Source of the DNA: Chromatiales bacterium
Lineage (GTDB): Bacteria; Pseudomonadota; Gammaproteobacteria; JAHELT01
NCBI GenBank assembly: GCA_024644045.1
Contig: JAHELT010000017.1
Span: 13,110 to 46,582, forward strand
Direction: 5' to 3'
DNA: 33,473 nt
Shown: positions 1 through 7,541 of the stretch, piece after piece
How positions within the stretch are numbered: the stretch's first letter is position 1
Layout: every line of letters starts with the position of its first letter
Made by a program: the position numbers and the translations under genes
Notes under the pieces: generated by a model
Told to the model about the DNA's origin: nothing
What the model saw: the letters and a program-made list of their open reading frames with translations, nothing else
Databases searched by the model: none

Positions 1-66
1 AGCGGCGGCGCTTCCGAAACGCTCGAATATTGGGCGCAGGCCCGCTATAAAGAGGCTGAAGCCTGA
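1..66 (+). CDS. C-terminal end of an unidentified protein (partial)
   Basis: An open frame runs from the first base to a TGA at 64-66 and encodes 21 residues ending YKEAEA. It lies 23 bp ahead of the next gene on the same strand, so it is probably the tail of an upstream operon member. The piece is too short to assign to a family, and chance openness over 21 codons cannot be excluded. Confidence 0.45.
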   Translation, partial: SGGASETLEYWAQARYKEAEA

Positions 67-89
67 AGGCGCGTTACGGAGCCAATCCA

Positions 90-914
90 ATGGCCATCAT
101 CGCAATGACCCGGGAGATGGGATCGCTCGGGAGAGACGTCGCGCTCGGTCTTGCCGAAACGCTCGGACTTGCACTGATCCAGCACGAGCTCATCGAGCAC
201 GTCGCCGACCGGATGCACATGCGCGAGAGTGCCGTGAATCGCTTCCTGGAAGGCAAGGCGGGGCTGCTCGAGCGCTGGGGCGTGGATGAGCGCGGCCTGT
301 CGCTGTACACGACCGAAGAGGTGCTGGAACTCGCAGCCAAGGGCGACGTGCTGATCCGGGGGTGGGGGGCTACCTACGTGCTCGCGCCGGTGGCGCATGT
401 CGTGTGCGTGCGGGTCTGCGCGCCGCTGGAGTACCGCGTGGAAAACCTGATGCGGCGCATCGGCATCGACGACCCGAAGCTCGCGCGCAAGGAGATCGAG
501 AGAAACGACGCTGCGCACGGCCGCACGATGCGCCATCTGTTCGACGTCGACTGGCAGAACCCGCTGCTCTACGACCTGGTGCTGAACACCTCGACGATAC
601 CGGTAGACGACTGCGTGGCGACGATCGCCGGCCTTGCTCAGCGACCGGCCTTTGCGGCGACCGACGAATCGCGCGCCAGGCTCGCGGATCTGCGCCTCGA
701 AGCGAAGATCCGCACTGCCCTGAAGGACGATCCGCGTACGCGCGACGCCGGGCAGTTCTTCGATATCGTGCTCGAGCGCTCCGGTAAGGTGACCCTGGTC
801 GGCGTGGTGCACTCGGATGCGTTCAAGGCGCTGATCGAGGAAATCACTGCCGGTGTTCCCGGCGTCGCCGAGGTCGACAACCAGTTGACGATCGCGGTGG
901 TGACTTCAGTCTGA
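90..914 (+). CDS. Cytidylate-kinase-like protein with C-terminal BON domain
   Basis: This 274-residue protein has two parts. Residues 1 to about 190 resemble the cytidylate-kinase-like family: an opening beta strand IIAMTREMGS, then GSLGRDVA in the P-loop position, and a helical region with the ERNDAAHGR segment. Residues about 205-270 resemble a BON domain, with the pattern KIRTALKDD, VTLVGVV and VPGVAEVDNQL. The P-loop position lacks the usual lysine of a Walker A motif, so kinase activity is doubtful. BON domains normally bind membranes or ligands in the cell envelope, yet no signal peptide is seen. The start ATG has GGAG seven bases upstream. Family assignment is moderate; the substrate is unknown. 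Confidence 0.7.
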   Translation: MAIIAMTREMGSLGRDVALGLAETLGLALIQHELIEHVADRMHMRESAVNRFLEGKAGLLERWGVDERGLSLYTTEEVLELAAKGDVLIRGWGATYVLAPVAHVVCVRVCAPLEYRVENLMRRIGIDDPKLARKEIERNDAAHGRTMRHLFDVDWQNPLLYDLVLNTSTIPVDDCVATIAGLAQRPAFAATDESRARLADLRLEAKIRTALKDDPRTRDAGQFFDIVLERSGKVTLVGVVHSDAFKALIEEITAGVPGVAEVDNQLTIAVVTSV

Positions 915-1039
915 GGTCGCCGCTGCGCCGGGTGAAGGGCTTGCCCTGAGCGCAGGGGCGTCGTGAACCCTCGCGCGGCGCAAGGCGATGGCTTTCCTGT
1001 TATCGTCCGCCGCTGCCTTCCTGCCCGGAGCACCGCACG

Positions 1040-1672
1040 ATGTCACAACGGCTTTCCCCGTCACCCTTCCGGTGCATTCAGCGAGCGCTTCTGCTGCTCG
1101 TCCCGGCGCTGTGGGCCTGCGGCAGCGAGCCGCAGCTGCCGCCGCTGGGCGTAAACGACAGCGTGCTCGCGTTCGGCGACAGCCTCACCTACGGCACCGG
1201 GGCGCCCCGCGGCAAAGGGTACCCGGAAGTGCTGGCGACTTTGATCGGGCGGCGCGTCGTCAACGCGGGCGTGCCGGGCGAGGTGACCGCGGACGGCCTG
1301 AAGCGCCTCGCCGGCGAGCTCGAAAAGGTGACGCCCAAGCTCGTCGTCCTGTGTCACGGTGGCAATGACATGCTGCGAAAGCGAAGCCTGGCCGCCGCGG
1401 AGGCCAACCTGCGGGCCATGATTCAGGCCATTCGCGCCAGGGGCGCCGCGGTGGTCATGCTGGGCGTGCCCAGACCCGGCGTTTTTCTGTCCACCGCGGC
1501 GTTCTACGAGCGCGTTGCCGAGGATCTGGAGGTGCCGATAGAGGCGGACGTCGTGCCGGAGCTGCTCGGCGACCGCCAGTACAAGGCGGACACCGTGCAT
1601 CCGAATGACAAGGGCTATGCGCGCATTGCCGCCGCCGTGGCCAGGCTGCTCCGCGAACGCGGTGCCCTGTAG
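1040..1672 (+). CDS. GDSL-family esterase/lysophospholipase, predicted lipoprotein
   Basis: A 210-residue SGNH/GDSL hydrolase of TesA type, expected to hydrolyse esters or thioesters in the envelope. Residues 1-26 form a lipoprotein signal with lipobox LWAC, so Cys27 would be lipidated. The nucleophile motif FGDSLTYGTG places the catalytic serine at residue 48. GGND gives the oxyanion Asn109, and DTVHPNDKGY gives Asp184 and His187. All four SGNH blocks are therefore intact and the length is normal. The start ATG is preceded by GGAG at 1027-1030. The natural substrate cannot be inferred; family confidence is high. Confidence 0.88.
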   Translation: MSQRLSPSPFRCIQRALLLLVPALWACGSEPQLPPLGVNDSVLAFGDSLTYGTGAPRGKGYPEVLATLIGRRVVNAGVPGEVTADGLKRLAGELEKVTPKLVVLCHGGNDMLRKRSLAAAEANLRAMIQAIRARGAAVVMLGVPRPGVFLSTAAFYERVAEDLEVPIEADVVPELLGDRQYKADTVHPNDKGYARIAAAVARLLRERGAL

Positions 1673-1683
1673 AGTAAAGTAGA

Positions 1684-1725
1684 GTCAGGTTTATTTTCTG
1701 GCCGTAGCCGGAAAATAAACCTGAC
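1684..1725. repeat. Perfect long inverted repeat (REP-like hairpin)
   Basis: The arms 1684-1698 (GTCAGGTTTATTTTC) and 1711-1725 are exact reverse complements. The pairing continues inward by four pairs, one of them T.G, to a CGTA loop, giving a 19-bp stem. It starts 12 bp after the GDSL stop codon and is followed by CCCCTTTT. It could terminate the GDSL transcript, but the AT-rich conserved arms look more like a dispersed REP-type repeat. No second copy was seen in this window. Confidence 0.7.
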
Positions 1726-1764
1726 CCCTTTTGCCGCTTTTGCCGCCTTTCGCCTTTTGCCCTT

Positions 1765-1791
1765 AAAAAAAGCGGACCCGGGTGGGTCCGC
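1765..1791 (-). terminator. Rho-independent terminator of the PKD-domain gene
   Basis: The arms GCGGACCC (1772-1779) and GGGTCCGC (1784-1791) pair perfectly around a 4-base loop. The top strand has seven A at 1765-1771, so on the minus strand the hairpin is followed by a run of seven T. It sits 26 bp beyond the stop codon of the minus-strand gene that ends at 1818. Confidence 0.9.
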
Positions 1792-1817
1792 CTTGAACGG
1801 TTACTGCCGGTGCGTGC

Positions 1818-3566
1818 TCAGGCGGTGAAGCGCCGCCGCCACAAGACGATCAACGTCAGGCCCAGCAAGCCGAACGCACCAAACGTGGAGGTGCTTGGGG
1901 TACCCACACTTCCGGCGCCGATGGTAGCTGCAGCCGCTGCCGGGATGGCTGGGCAGACGTCGTTCGGCCCGAGGGGCAGCGGATTCGGACTGTCATCATC
2001 TTCCAGCGTGCCTTGACCGGCGCCGTCCGCGATCACGGCGTTCATCGCGTTGCTGAGGTTCACGCACATGTACTCGTCGTTTTCCTCAGTGGTATCAGCG
2101 GTGACTAAGACCGTGACGGTCTGTGTTTCACCGTCCATGCCGACGAAGTTCAGCACCTGGTTGAAGATCGGAACATAGTCTTCGTTGATAACCGTTGCGG
2201 TACCGTCCGCAGTATTGACCGTCACCTGAACGCCTCCGGGCACGCCGCCCAGCGGTGCATTCGACAGGGTCACGGTGAACACGAACGGAGTCAGCCCGGC
2301 GCCTACCAAGACGCCGCCTTCGGCCTGAGAGACGTTGTTGATCGACAGGCTCGGCGGAACGATAGCAGTGATGTCGGCCGTGTCGGGGTCGCTGTCCACG
2401 GTGCCGTCGTTGACGATCAACTGCACCTGATAAAGACCGGGAACGTCCGGCGTCAGCGTCGCAATTTGCGCCATGGGATCGACAATCATCGCCGTGCTGC
2501 CCGTGGGCGCCGACGACAGCGACCAGCTGTAGGTCAACACATCGCCATCCGCATCACTGGAACCGCTGCCGTCCAGCATTACCGTGCTGTCGATGAACAC
2601 GGTCATATCCGGCCCGGCGTTCGCGACCGGCGGCGTATTGACGTCACGGCTGGTCACCATGACGGTGTCCGGCGCGCTGTCTTCCTGCCCGTCGTTGACG
2701 ATCAGCTGGGCGACGTAGATACCTGGCACATCCACGACGAAGTTCGGGTTTGCCGTGTTGGCATTCGCGAGCATCGCCATACTGCCGGGCGGTACCGTGG
2801 TCAGGGTCCAGGCGAAGGTCAGCGGATCGCCGTCCGGGTCAGAGGAAGCGGTGCCGTCCAAGGTCACGTCAGATCCCTCGTCCACGCTCTGATCCGGGCC
2901 CGCGTTCGCTATCGGCGGGTTGTTGACAGTGCTGATGGTTGCACTGTCGGGCGCGCTGTTCGCCATCCCGTCGTTTACAACCAGTGTCGCAATGTAGTCG
3001 CCCGGCACGTCCGCCGTGAAGGTCGGATTCGGAATCGTCGGGTCGGAGAGCGTTGCCATGCTGTTCGGCGGCAGCTCGAGGGTCCACAGGAATGTGAGGA
3101 TGTCGCCGTCCACATCCGTGCCTGTTCCGTTGAGCTGCACCAGAGCCCCGACCTGGACCGTCTGATCGGGACCGGCATCGGCGACCGGTGGTGTGTTCGA
3201 TCCGTTGTGCTCGGTCACGATAACGATGTCGCAGGGTTCGCTGTCGACGTGGCCGTCGTTGACGATCAGACGCACGCGGTACTCACCGACGACATCAGCG
3301 ACGAAGGTGGTGACGACCGAGGTTGGATCAGCGAATTGCGCGTTGCTGCCGGGCGGTACGGACAGAAAGCTCCATTGGTAGGTCAGTGGATCGCCGTCCA
3401 GATCCCAGGAGTCCGATCCGTCCACCGTGACGGTTTCGCCGCGCATGACGGTTTGCGATTCGCCGGCTTCGGCCCGGGGGGGCGAATTGCCATCGGCCAG
3501 CGAGAGTGTAAATACGAGCGAAAGCGCTACGAGCGCCAGCCCGCGCAGGCTAGGAACGACTGTCAT
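1818..3566 (-). CDS. Secreted PKD-repeat / Calx-beta protein with C-terminal sorting tail
   Basis: A 582-residue exported protein. Residues 1-25 are a Sec signal peptide. Four consecutive Ig-like PKD-type repeats of about 95 residues follow (about 26-400). Each opens with PPxAxAGxxQ or a close variant, and carries DxDGDxLTxxW and a closing LIVNDG. A Calx-beta-like domain follows (about 402-525; NTADGTAT, EDYVP, ending in acidic DDD). The extreme C-terminus has a hydrophobic helix and then a WRRR cluster, the layout of CTERM-type sorting signals cleaved by exosortase- or rhombosortase-like enzymes, but the motif before the helix matches no class I can name. Likely an extracellular adhesion or matrix protein. 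RBS AGGAG lies 8 bases before the ATG. An intrinsic terminator lies just downstream. Confidence 0.85.
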   Translation of the reverse strand: MTVVPSLRGLALVALSLVFTLSLADGNSPPRAEAGESQTVMRGETVTVDGSDSWDLDGDPLTYQWSFLSVPPGSNAQFADPTSVVTTFVADVVGEYRVRLIVNDGHVDSEPCDIVIVTEHNGSNTPPVADAGPDQTVQVGALVQLNGTGTDVDGDILTFLWTLELPPNSMATLSDPTIPNPTFTADVPGDYIATLVVNDGMANSAPDSATISTVNNPPIANAGPDQSVDEGSDVTLDGTASSDPDGDPLTFAWTLTTVPPGSMAMLANANTANPNFVVDVPGIYVAQLIVNDGQEDSAPDTVMVTSRDVNTPPVANAGPDMTVFIDSTVMLDGSGSSDADGDVLTYSWSLSSAPTGSTAMIVDPMAQIATLTPDVPGLYQVQLIVNDGTVDSDPDTADITAIVPPSLSINNVSQAEGGVLVGAGLTPFVFTVTLSNAPLGGVPGGVQVTVNTADGTATVINEDYVPIFNQVLNFVGMDGETQTVTVLVTADTTEENDEYMCVNLSNAMNAVIADGAGQGTLEDDDSPNPLPLGPNDVCPAIPAAAAATIGAGSVGTPSTSTFGAFGLLGLTLIVLWRRRFTA

Positions 3567-4073
3567 CCTATGTCTCCTAGTTTGAAACGCGCCTGCGCCA
3601 ATCTACGGCACGTTAACGGCTAGGGTTAAGTGTTTCGCTGTTTAAGCGTTGTTTCTAACACTAACAAATACTGGCGCTAACCATGATAGTGGCACCCGTG
3701 TGCCGAGCACGCCTCGCGCCAACAAGGTTATCACGAAAAATATCAACGATTTAAGGTTGAATCGAAATAGTTTTCGCGCGCTTTTGTAAATTCGACCGAC
3801 GGTCAATGCCCGAGCCGGGTGCTGCAGAGCCGCGACTGCTGTCAGGCCAGCAGCGGCTGAGACACGTTGAGCGCGAACATCACGAACAGCATCGCAAGTA
3901 ATGCCCACCAGTGCATGACTGCATCCCTGTAGTTTGCGGTGTGGCCCATTGTCCTCGAACCGGGGCCAGAAACGATGACGCAGTCCACACAATGAGCGCA
4001 GCCCGGCAGGACCGCCGAGCCTGCCGCTGCGTCGAGTCAATGCCGAGTGGACGCCTGCAGCGGCGGGCCGCCG
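3567..4073. other. Intergenic region upstream of the PKD gene
   Basis: About 500 bp between the PKD gene and the FKBP gene, both on the minus strand. The part at about 3620-3800 is clearly richer in A+T than the surrounding genes and probably holds the PKD promoter, though I cannot pick a convincing -35/-10 pair. A possible 24-codon membrane-peptide frame lies at 3842-3916. A longer minus-strand frame across 3642-4040 looks non-coding. Confidence 0.5.
3842..3916 (-). CDS. Possible 24-residue membrane peptide
   Basis: A short frame opens with ATG at 3916 and encodes MHWWALLAMLFVMF followed by ALNVSQPLLA, then TGA. Nearly all residues are hydrophobic, enough for one membrane-spanning helix. 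AGGGA lies about 8 bases upstream. Such peptides are easy to produce by chance and no homolog is known to me, so this is a tentative call. It lies alone between two larger minus-strand genes. Confidence 0.3.
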   Translation of the reverse strand: MHWWALLAMLFVMFALNVSQPLLA

Positions 4074-4742
4074 TCAGCCGCCGATCTCGAGCAGCTGCAC
4101 ATCGAAGATCAGGGTTTCGTTCGGTCCGATGTTGGCACCGGCACCGCGCTCACCGTAAGCGAGCTCGGCGGGGATGAAAAAGCGGTATTTGGCGCCGACC
4201 TTCATCAGCTGCACGCCCTCGATCCACCCCATGATGACGCCGTTGAGCTGGAACGTGGCCGGCTCGCCGCGGCTGAACGAGCTGTCGAACTCGGTGCCGT
4301 CGATCAAGGTGCCGCGGTAGTGAACGGTGACGGTGTCGCTGGCCTTGGGATTCTCTCCGCTGCCTTCGTCCAGCACTTCGTACTGCAGCCCGCTCTCGGT
4401 CGTGGTGACCTCGTCGCGCTTGCCGTTGTCGGTCAGGAACGCCTGGCCGCGGGCCAGCGCCTCCTTGCCCTGCTGCTCGCGTATCTGCTGGCGGAACGCC
4501 TGCAGGGCGGTATTGGCCTTGGCGACCGCCTCGCTCTCACGCGTCTGTCCGAAGCCGTCCCCGAAGCCGCGCGCCAGATCCTCGACCTTGATCTCCAGGC
4601 CGAAGGTCCGCAGCTGCTCTGTCATGCTGGCGCCAACGACCACGCCGAGCTGGTAGCTGAGCTCTTTACTGTCAGGCTCGGCCTGGGCGAAAGCGTTACT
4701 GGCGACGAGCGCCGTGAGTGCGAGCGCGAAGTGTTTGTACAT
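4074..4742 (-). CDS. FKBP-type peptidyl-prolyl isomerase, exported (FkpA/Mip-like)
   Basis: A 222-residue periplasmic or envelope folding enzyme that isomerises peptide bonds before proline. Residues 1-20 are a signal peptide ending AFAQA. Residues about 22-115 are the helical FKBP N-terminal dimerisation domain (ELSYQLGVVVGASM). Residues about 130-222 are the FKBP domain, with VTVHYRGTLIDGTEFDSS, an IMGWIEGVQLM segment, AELAYGERG and a closing LIFDVQLLEI. The start at 4742 is preferred over an upstream frame extension because it begins the signal peptide and has AGGGA about 7 bases upstream. The length and domain order match FkpA and Mip. Confidence 0.93.
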   Translation of the reverse strand: MYKHFALALTALVASNAFAQAEPDSKELSYQLGVVVGASMTEQLRTFGLEIKVEDLARGFGDGFGQTRESEAVAKANTALQAFRQQIREQQGKEALARGQAFLTDNGKRDEVTTTESGLQYEVLDEGSGENPKASDTVTVHYRGTLIDGTEFDSSFSRGEPATFQLNGVIMGWIEGVQLMKVGAKYRFFIPAELAYGERGAGANIGPNETLIFDVQLLEIGG

Positions 4743-4912
4743 GGCTGGTCCCTGGCTGGGTAGATTAAATGACTGGTCCGAACCCGGTTTTGCGGGTCGG
4801 CGGGCCGCGACGGTCGTTGAGCGTGGATGAAAATCGCGACCATAACCGATTTCAGCGCGCAATTCATCCGGCTCCGACCACCAGGCAGGCCGCCGGCGGG
4901 TCCTCTTCTATC

Positions 4913-6319
4913 TCACCAGGGCCCCGCACGAAACTCGGCCGCCAGCGCTTTGAGTGTCGCACACAGACGCGCGACCAGCTCCTCGCATTCTGCTTCGCTG
5001 ATGGTGAGCGGCGGGGCCAGCATGAACCAGTCGCCGTACTTCCCGCCGGCGGTGCGTCGCGAATAGAGCATGAGCCCGTTGTCGAGACCGTGCACGCGAA
5101 CCCGCTCGGTCGCCTCGAAAGCGGCGGGCAGCGGCTGCCTGGCCGCCTGCTCGGCAACCATCTCGACCGCCATCACCAGACCCAGTCCGCGTACGTCGCC
5201 CAGTACGGAGAGCTCACCTCTCTGCGCGAGCAGTGCATCGCGGATCTGCTTTCCGCGCGCCTCGGCGGCACGGACGAGATCCCCGGCGTCGTATTCGTCC
5301 AGCACCGCGAGCGCCGTGGCGCAGGAAATCGGATTGGCGTTGTAGGTGTGCGAGAAGTTGAAACCCGTGCGCTGCGCCAGCTCGTCCACCAGCGCGGCGG
5401 GCATGAGCACCGCGCCGAGCGGCGTGTAGCCCGAGCCCAGCCCCTTGGCCATGACCACGAGATCCGGCAATGCGTCGGGCCAGTGGTGCGCGGCCAGGAA
5501 CCTGCCGGTCCGACCTGTGCCGCACAGGATCTCGTCGAACACCAGGAACACGCCATGCCGCGAACAGATTTCGCGCACGCTGCGCACATACTCGTCCGAC
5601 AGCACCATGCATCCGGTGGCCAGCCCGCCGACGGGTTCGACGGCGAACGCGAGCACGTTCTCCGGTCCCAGCTCGGTGATTTTCTCGTCCAGGGCCGCGG
5701 CACAATGCCGGGCGTAGGTCTCCGGCGTGTGATTGTCAGGGACTCGGTAGGTGAAAGGTGCCGGGACCTTCTCCGAGCTGATCGTAAAATCGTCCAGAAA
5801 CGGGTGCAGCGTCTCGTCGCCCGACAAACCGAGCATCGCGATCGTGCCGCCGTGATAGGAGGGCTGACAGGTGATGATCCTGCGGCGCCGGGGCTGGCCG
5901 GTGGCCAACGCGTGCTGGCGCAGGAACTTGATGCTGATCTCCATGGCCTCGCTGCCGCCGGACGTCAGCGACACGCGCTCGAACCCCGGACCGGCGAGGC
6001 GCGCGATGCGTTCGCTGAGCTTGATATTGGGCCGATGACGGGCGAGCCGCGAGTAGGCGAAATCCATGGTGCGCGCCTGACGGGCCATCGCCTCGGCCAC
6101 CCGTTCGTTGCCGTGGCCGATGTTGCTCACCACCGGGCCGGAGGAGGCGTCGATGTAGCGGTTGCCGTGCTCGTCCCACAGGTAGATTCCCTGCGCACGC
6201 TCGATCAGCGGCAGCGGAACCATGCCGGCGTCCGCGTAGAAGACGTCCTGCGCACCGCCGATTGCCGGTCGAGTGCCTGGTGCGTTGCGTCGACCGCGGT
6301 GGTGCGTGCTATCGGCCAT
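4913..6319 (-). CDS. Class III PLP-dependent aminotransferase
   Basis: A 468-residue fold-type I aminotransferase of the omega-amino-acid class. Landmarks are LTSGGSEAMEISIK (PLP phosphate region, about 118-131), YHGGTIAMLG near 155, FDE with Asp262 that contacts the pyridine nitrogen, and MAKGLGSGYTPLGAV, which places the PLP lysine at 292. The C-terminal small domain is complete (GDWFMLAPPLTIS). Families of this class use amino donors such as beta-alanine, GABA or polyamine-derived amines; the donor here is not determined. It is transcribed away from an SDR and a ureohydrolase across a 394-bp gap. If that pair makes an omega-amino acid from a guanidino compound, this enzyme could take the next step. 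A GAGG lies rather far upstream of the ATG. Confidence 0.92.
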   Translation of the reverse strand: MADSTHHRGRRNAPGTRPAIGGAQDVFYADAGMVPLPLIERAQGIYLWDEHGNRYIDASSGPVVSNIGHGNERVAEAMARQARTMDFAYSRLARHRPNIKLSERIARLAGPGFERVSLTSGGSEAMEISIKFLRQHALATGQPRRRRIITCQPSYHGGTIAMLGLSGDETLHPFLDDFTISSEKVPAPFTYRVPDNHTPETYARHCAAALDEKITELGPENVLAFAVEPVGGLATGCMVLSDEYVRSVREICSRHGVFLVFDEILCGTGRTGRFLAAHHWPDALPDLVVMAKGLGSGYTPLGAVLMPAALVDELAQRTGFNFSHTYNANPISCATALAVLDEYDAGDLVRAAEARGKQIRDALLAQRGELSVLGDVRGLGLVMAVEMVAEQAARQPLPAAFEATERVRVHGLDNGLMLYSRRTAGGKYGDWFMLAPPLTISEAECEELVARLCATLKALAAEFRAGPW

Positions 6320-6344
6320 GTGCGGCCAGTGCCCTCCTCATAGG

Positions 6345-6493
6345 TAACGTACCATTCTGAGCGCGGGTCGCGTGCCGGGGCAAGGTGTCGGCGCTGCCGC
6401 CATAGTCCCGCTGTTGCCACGCTTCGCAATGCCGCCACGGGACGTGACCCACGCTCCCCTCGTCGATCATTCAAGGGTTCGGCGGGCCGCCAA
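6345..6493. repeat. Structured dispersed repeat, copy A
   Basis: About 149 bp that align with 14824-14974 over their length, with substitutions. The terminal arms begin GAGCGCGGGTCGCGTG (from 6359) and end in CGTGACCCACGCTC (to 6456), which are near-complementary. Several arm positions differ between the two copies in a way that keeps pairing. The loop has the shared core ATAG...GCTxTTGC...CGCAA. It is non-coding and lies next to a GGGGACAGTCCCC palindrome. Confidence 0.65.
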
Positions 6494-6500
6494 AGAAAAT

Positions 6501-6513
6501 GGGGACAGTCCCC
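6501..6513. repeat. Palindrome GGGGACAGTCCCC, copy 1
   Basis: A 13-bp perfect palindrome with a central A, flanked by AAAAT on the left and ATTGG on the right. It is one of seven copies in this window. It follows structured repeat copy A directly. Confidence 0.85.
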
Positions 6514-6534
6514 ATTGGCCGCAATTCTGGGTAG

Positions 6535-6646
6535 TCGCCTTGTCGCCGGCCCCAACCGCATCGATCTCCTTTACCTGTGGAAGTTTCGCGCAATCCGTGT
6601 AATCGCCTTGTCGCCGGCCCCGACCGTATCGATCTTCTTACCTGTG
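6535..6646. repeat. Two-copy direct repeat, 68-bp period
   Basis: The stretch beginning TCGCCTTGTCGCCGGCCCC occurs at 6535-6579 and again at 6603-6646. The copies differ at a few bases plus one deleted T. The second copy runs straight into a GGGGACAGTCCCC palindrome. No function is apparent; it lies 68 bp upstream of the SDR start codon. Confidence 0.75.
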
Positions 6647-6649
6647 CAG

Positions 6650-6662
6650 GGGGACAGTCCCC
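6650..6662. repeat. Palindrome GGGGACAGTCCCC, copy 2
   Basis: Second copy of the 13-bp palindrome, 51 bp upstream of the SDR start. It directly follows the second unit of the 68-bp direct repeat. Confidence 0.85.
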
Positions 6663-6713
6663 GGGTGTGCTAACGTTGCGCGGGCAGCACGTAATCCAGG
6701 AGGCACAGCGCGC

Positions 6714-7502
6714 GTGATCGGCGAAGATTCTTCCCGCGCCGTAGCGATCGTTTCCGGGAGCGCCACCGGCATCGGTGCGGCGTGCGCGCTCGCCTTCGCT
6801 CAGGAAGGCGCGAACGTGCTGGTGAACTACACGCGCAGCGAGCGGGAAGCCTTCGAGGTGGCGCGGGAATGCATTGCCGCCGGTGTGGACGCGATTCCGG
6901 TGCGCGCGGACATTGCCGAGGACGAGGCGTGCCGGGCGTTGGCGCAACAGGCTGTGGAACGGTGGGGGCGCATCGACGTCCTCGTGAACAATGCGGGCAT
7001 CACGCGCTTCGCCGATCCGCATGACCTGGACAGCCTGTCGCGGCCGGATTTCGAGGCCGTGTTCGCCGTCAACGTCACGGGCGCGTACCAGTTGACGCGT
7101 GCCGTTGAGCGCCGGCTTCGCGAATCGCCGGTGGCGGCGGTCGTGAACGTGTCCTCGCATTCGGGGTTGTCGGGCGTCGGCTCCTCCATCGCTTATGCCG
7201 CGTCGAAGGGGGCGCTGAACACGCTGACCCTGTCGCTGGCCCGCGCACTCGCCCCGGCAATTCGTGTCAACGGCGTTTGCCCCGGATTTGTGGACACGCG
7301 CTGGATGCGGGCGAAGCTCGGCGAGGCCGGCCTGCAGTCGTTCAAGCAGCGGGCCGCGGCGATCGCCCCGTTGAAGCGCATGGTGCAGCCGGAGGAGGTC
7401 GCCGACGCGGTGACCTGGCTGGCGCTGCGCGCGCAGGCCGTGACCGGGCAACTGCTGGTGGTGGACAATGGCACGCACCTGACCGTCGGCGATCCACTGT
7501 AA
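6714..7502 (+). CDS. SDR-family NAD(P)-dependent oxidoreductase
   Basis: A 262-residue classical short-chain dehydrogenase/reductase of cytoplasmic type. The cofactor motif GSATGIG is at 15-21, and NNAG lies just after position 90. The catalytic set Ser148, Tyr161 and Lys165 (YAASK) is intact, and CPGFVDT follows at the usual distance. The start is a GTG with AGGAGG at 6698-6703. It is followed after 39 bp by a ureohydrolase gene, so the two probably form an operon. The substrate is unknown; SDRs of this length often reduce or oxidise keto or hydroxy groups of small metabolites. Confidence 0.9.
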   Translation: MIGEDSSRAVAIVSGSATGIGAACALAFAQEGANVLVNYTRSEREAFEVARECIAAGVDAIPVRADIAEDEACRALAQQAVERWGRIDVLVNNAGITRFADPHDLDSLSRPDFEAVFAVNVTGAYQLTRAVERRLRESPVAAVVNVSSHSGLSGVGSSIAYAASKGALNTLTLSLARALAPAIRVNGVCPGFVDTRWMRAKLGEAGLQSFKQRAAAIAPLKRMVQPEEVADAVTWLALRAQAVTGQLLVVDNGTHLTVGDPL

Positions 7503-7541
7503 GGCCGACATACTTCAGACCTGCACTCGGGAGATCCGCCA

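Larger units (their letters stand above)
6320..6713. other. Divergent intergenic region rich in repeats
   Basis: This 394-bp gap lies between the divergent aminotransferase and SDR genes and must hold both promoters. It carries one copy of the ~150-bp structured repeat (6345-6493), two GGGGACAGTCCCC palindromes and a 68-bp-period direct repeat. I see no coding frame in it. Confidence 0.6.

Noticed and set aside
2466-3623. Long plus-strand frame opposite the PKD gene
   Set aside because: It is antisense to a protein with clear repeats and a signal peptide, and is rich in His and Arg as expected of an antisense shadow in GC-rich DNA.
3642-4040. 132-codon minus-strand frame in the gap upstream of the PKD gene
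   Set aside because: It crosses the A+T-rich promoter region, has no ribosome site and reads as mixed-composition sequence without domain features.
4769-6343. 524-codon plus-strand frame opposite the aminotransferase
   Set aside because: It mirrors a complete class III aminotransferase with intact PLP lysine; the frame has no recognisable domain.
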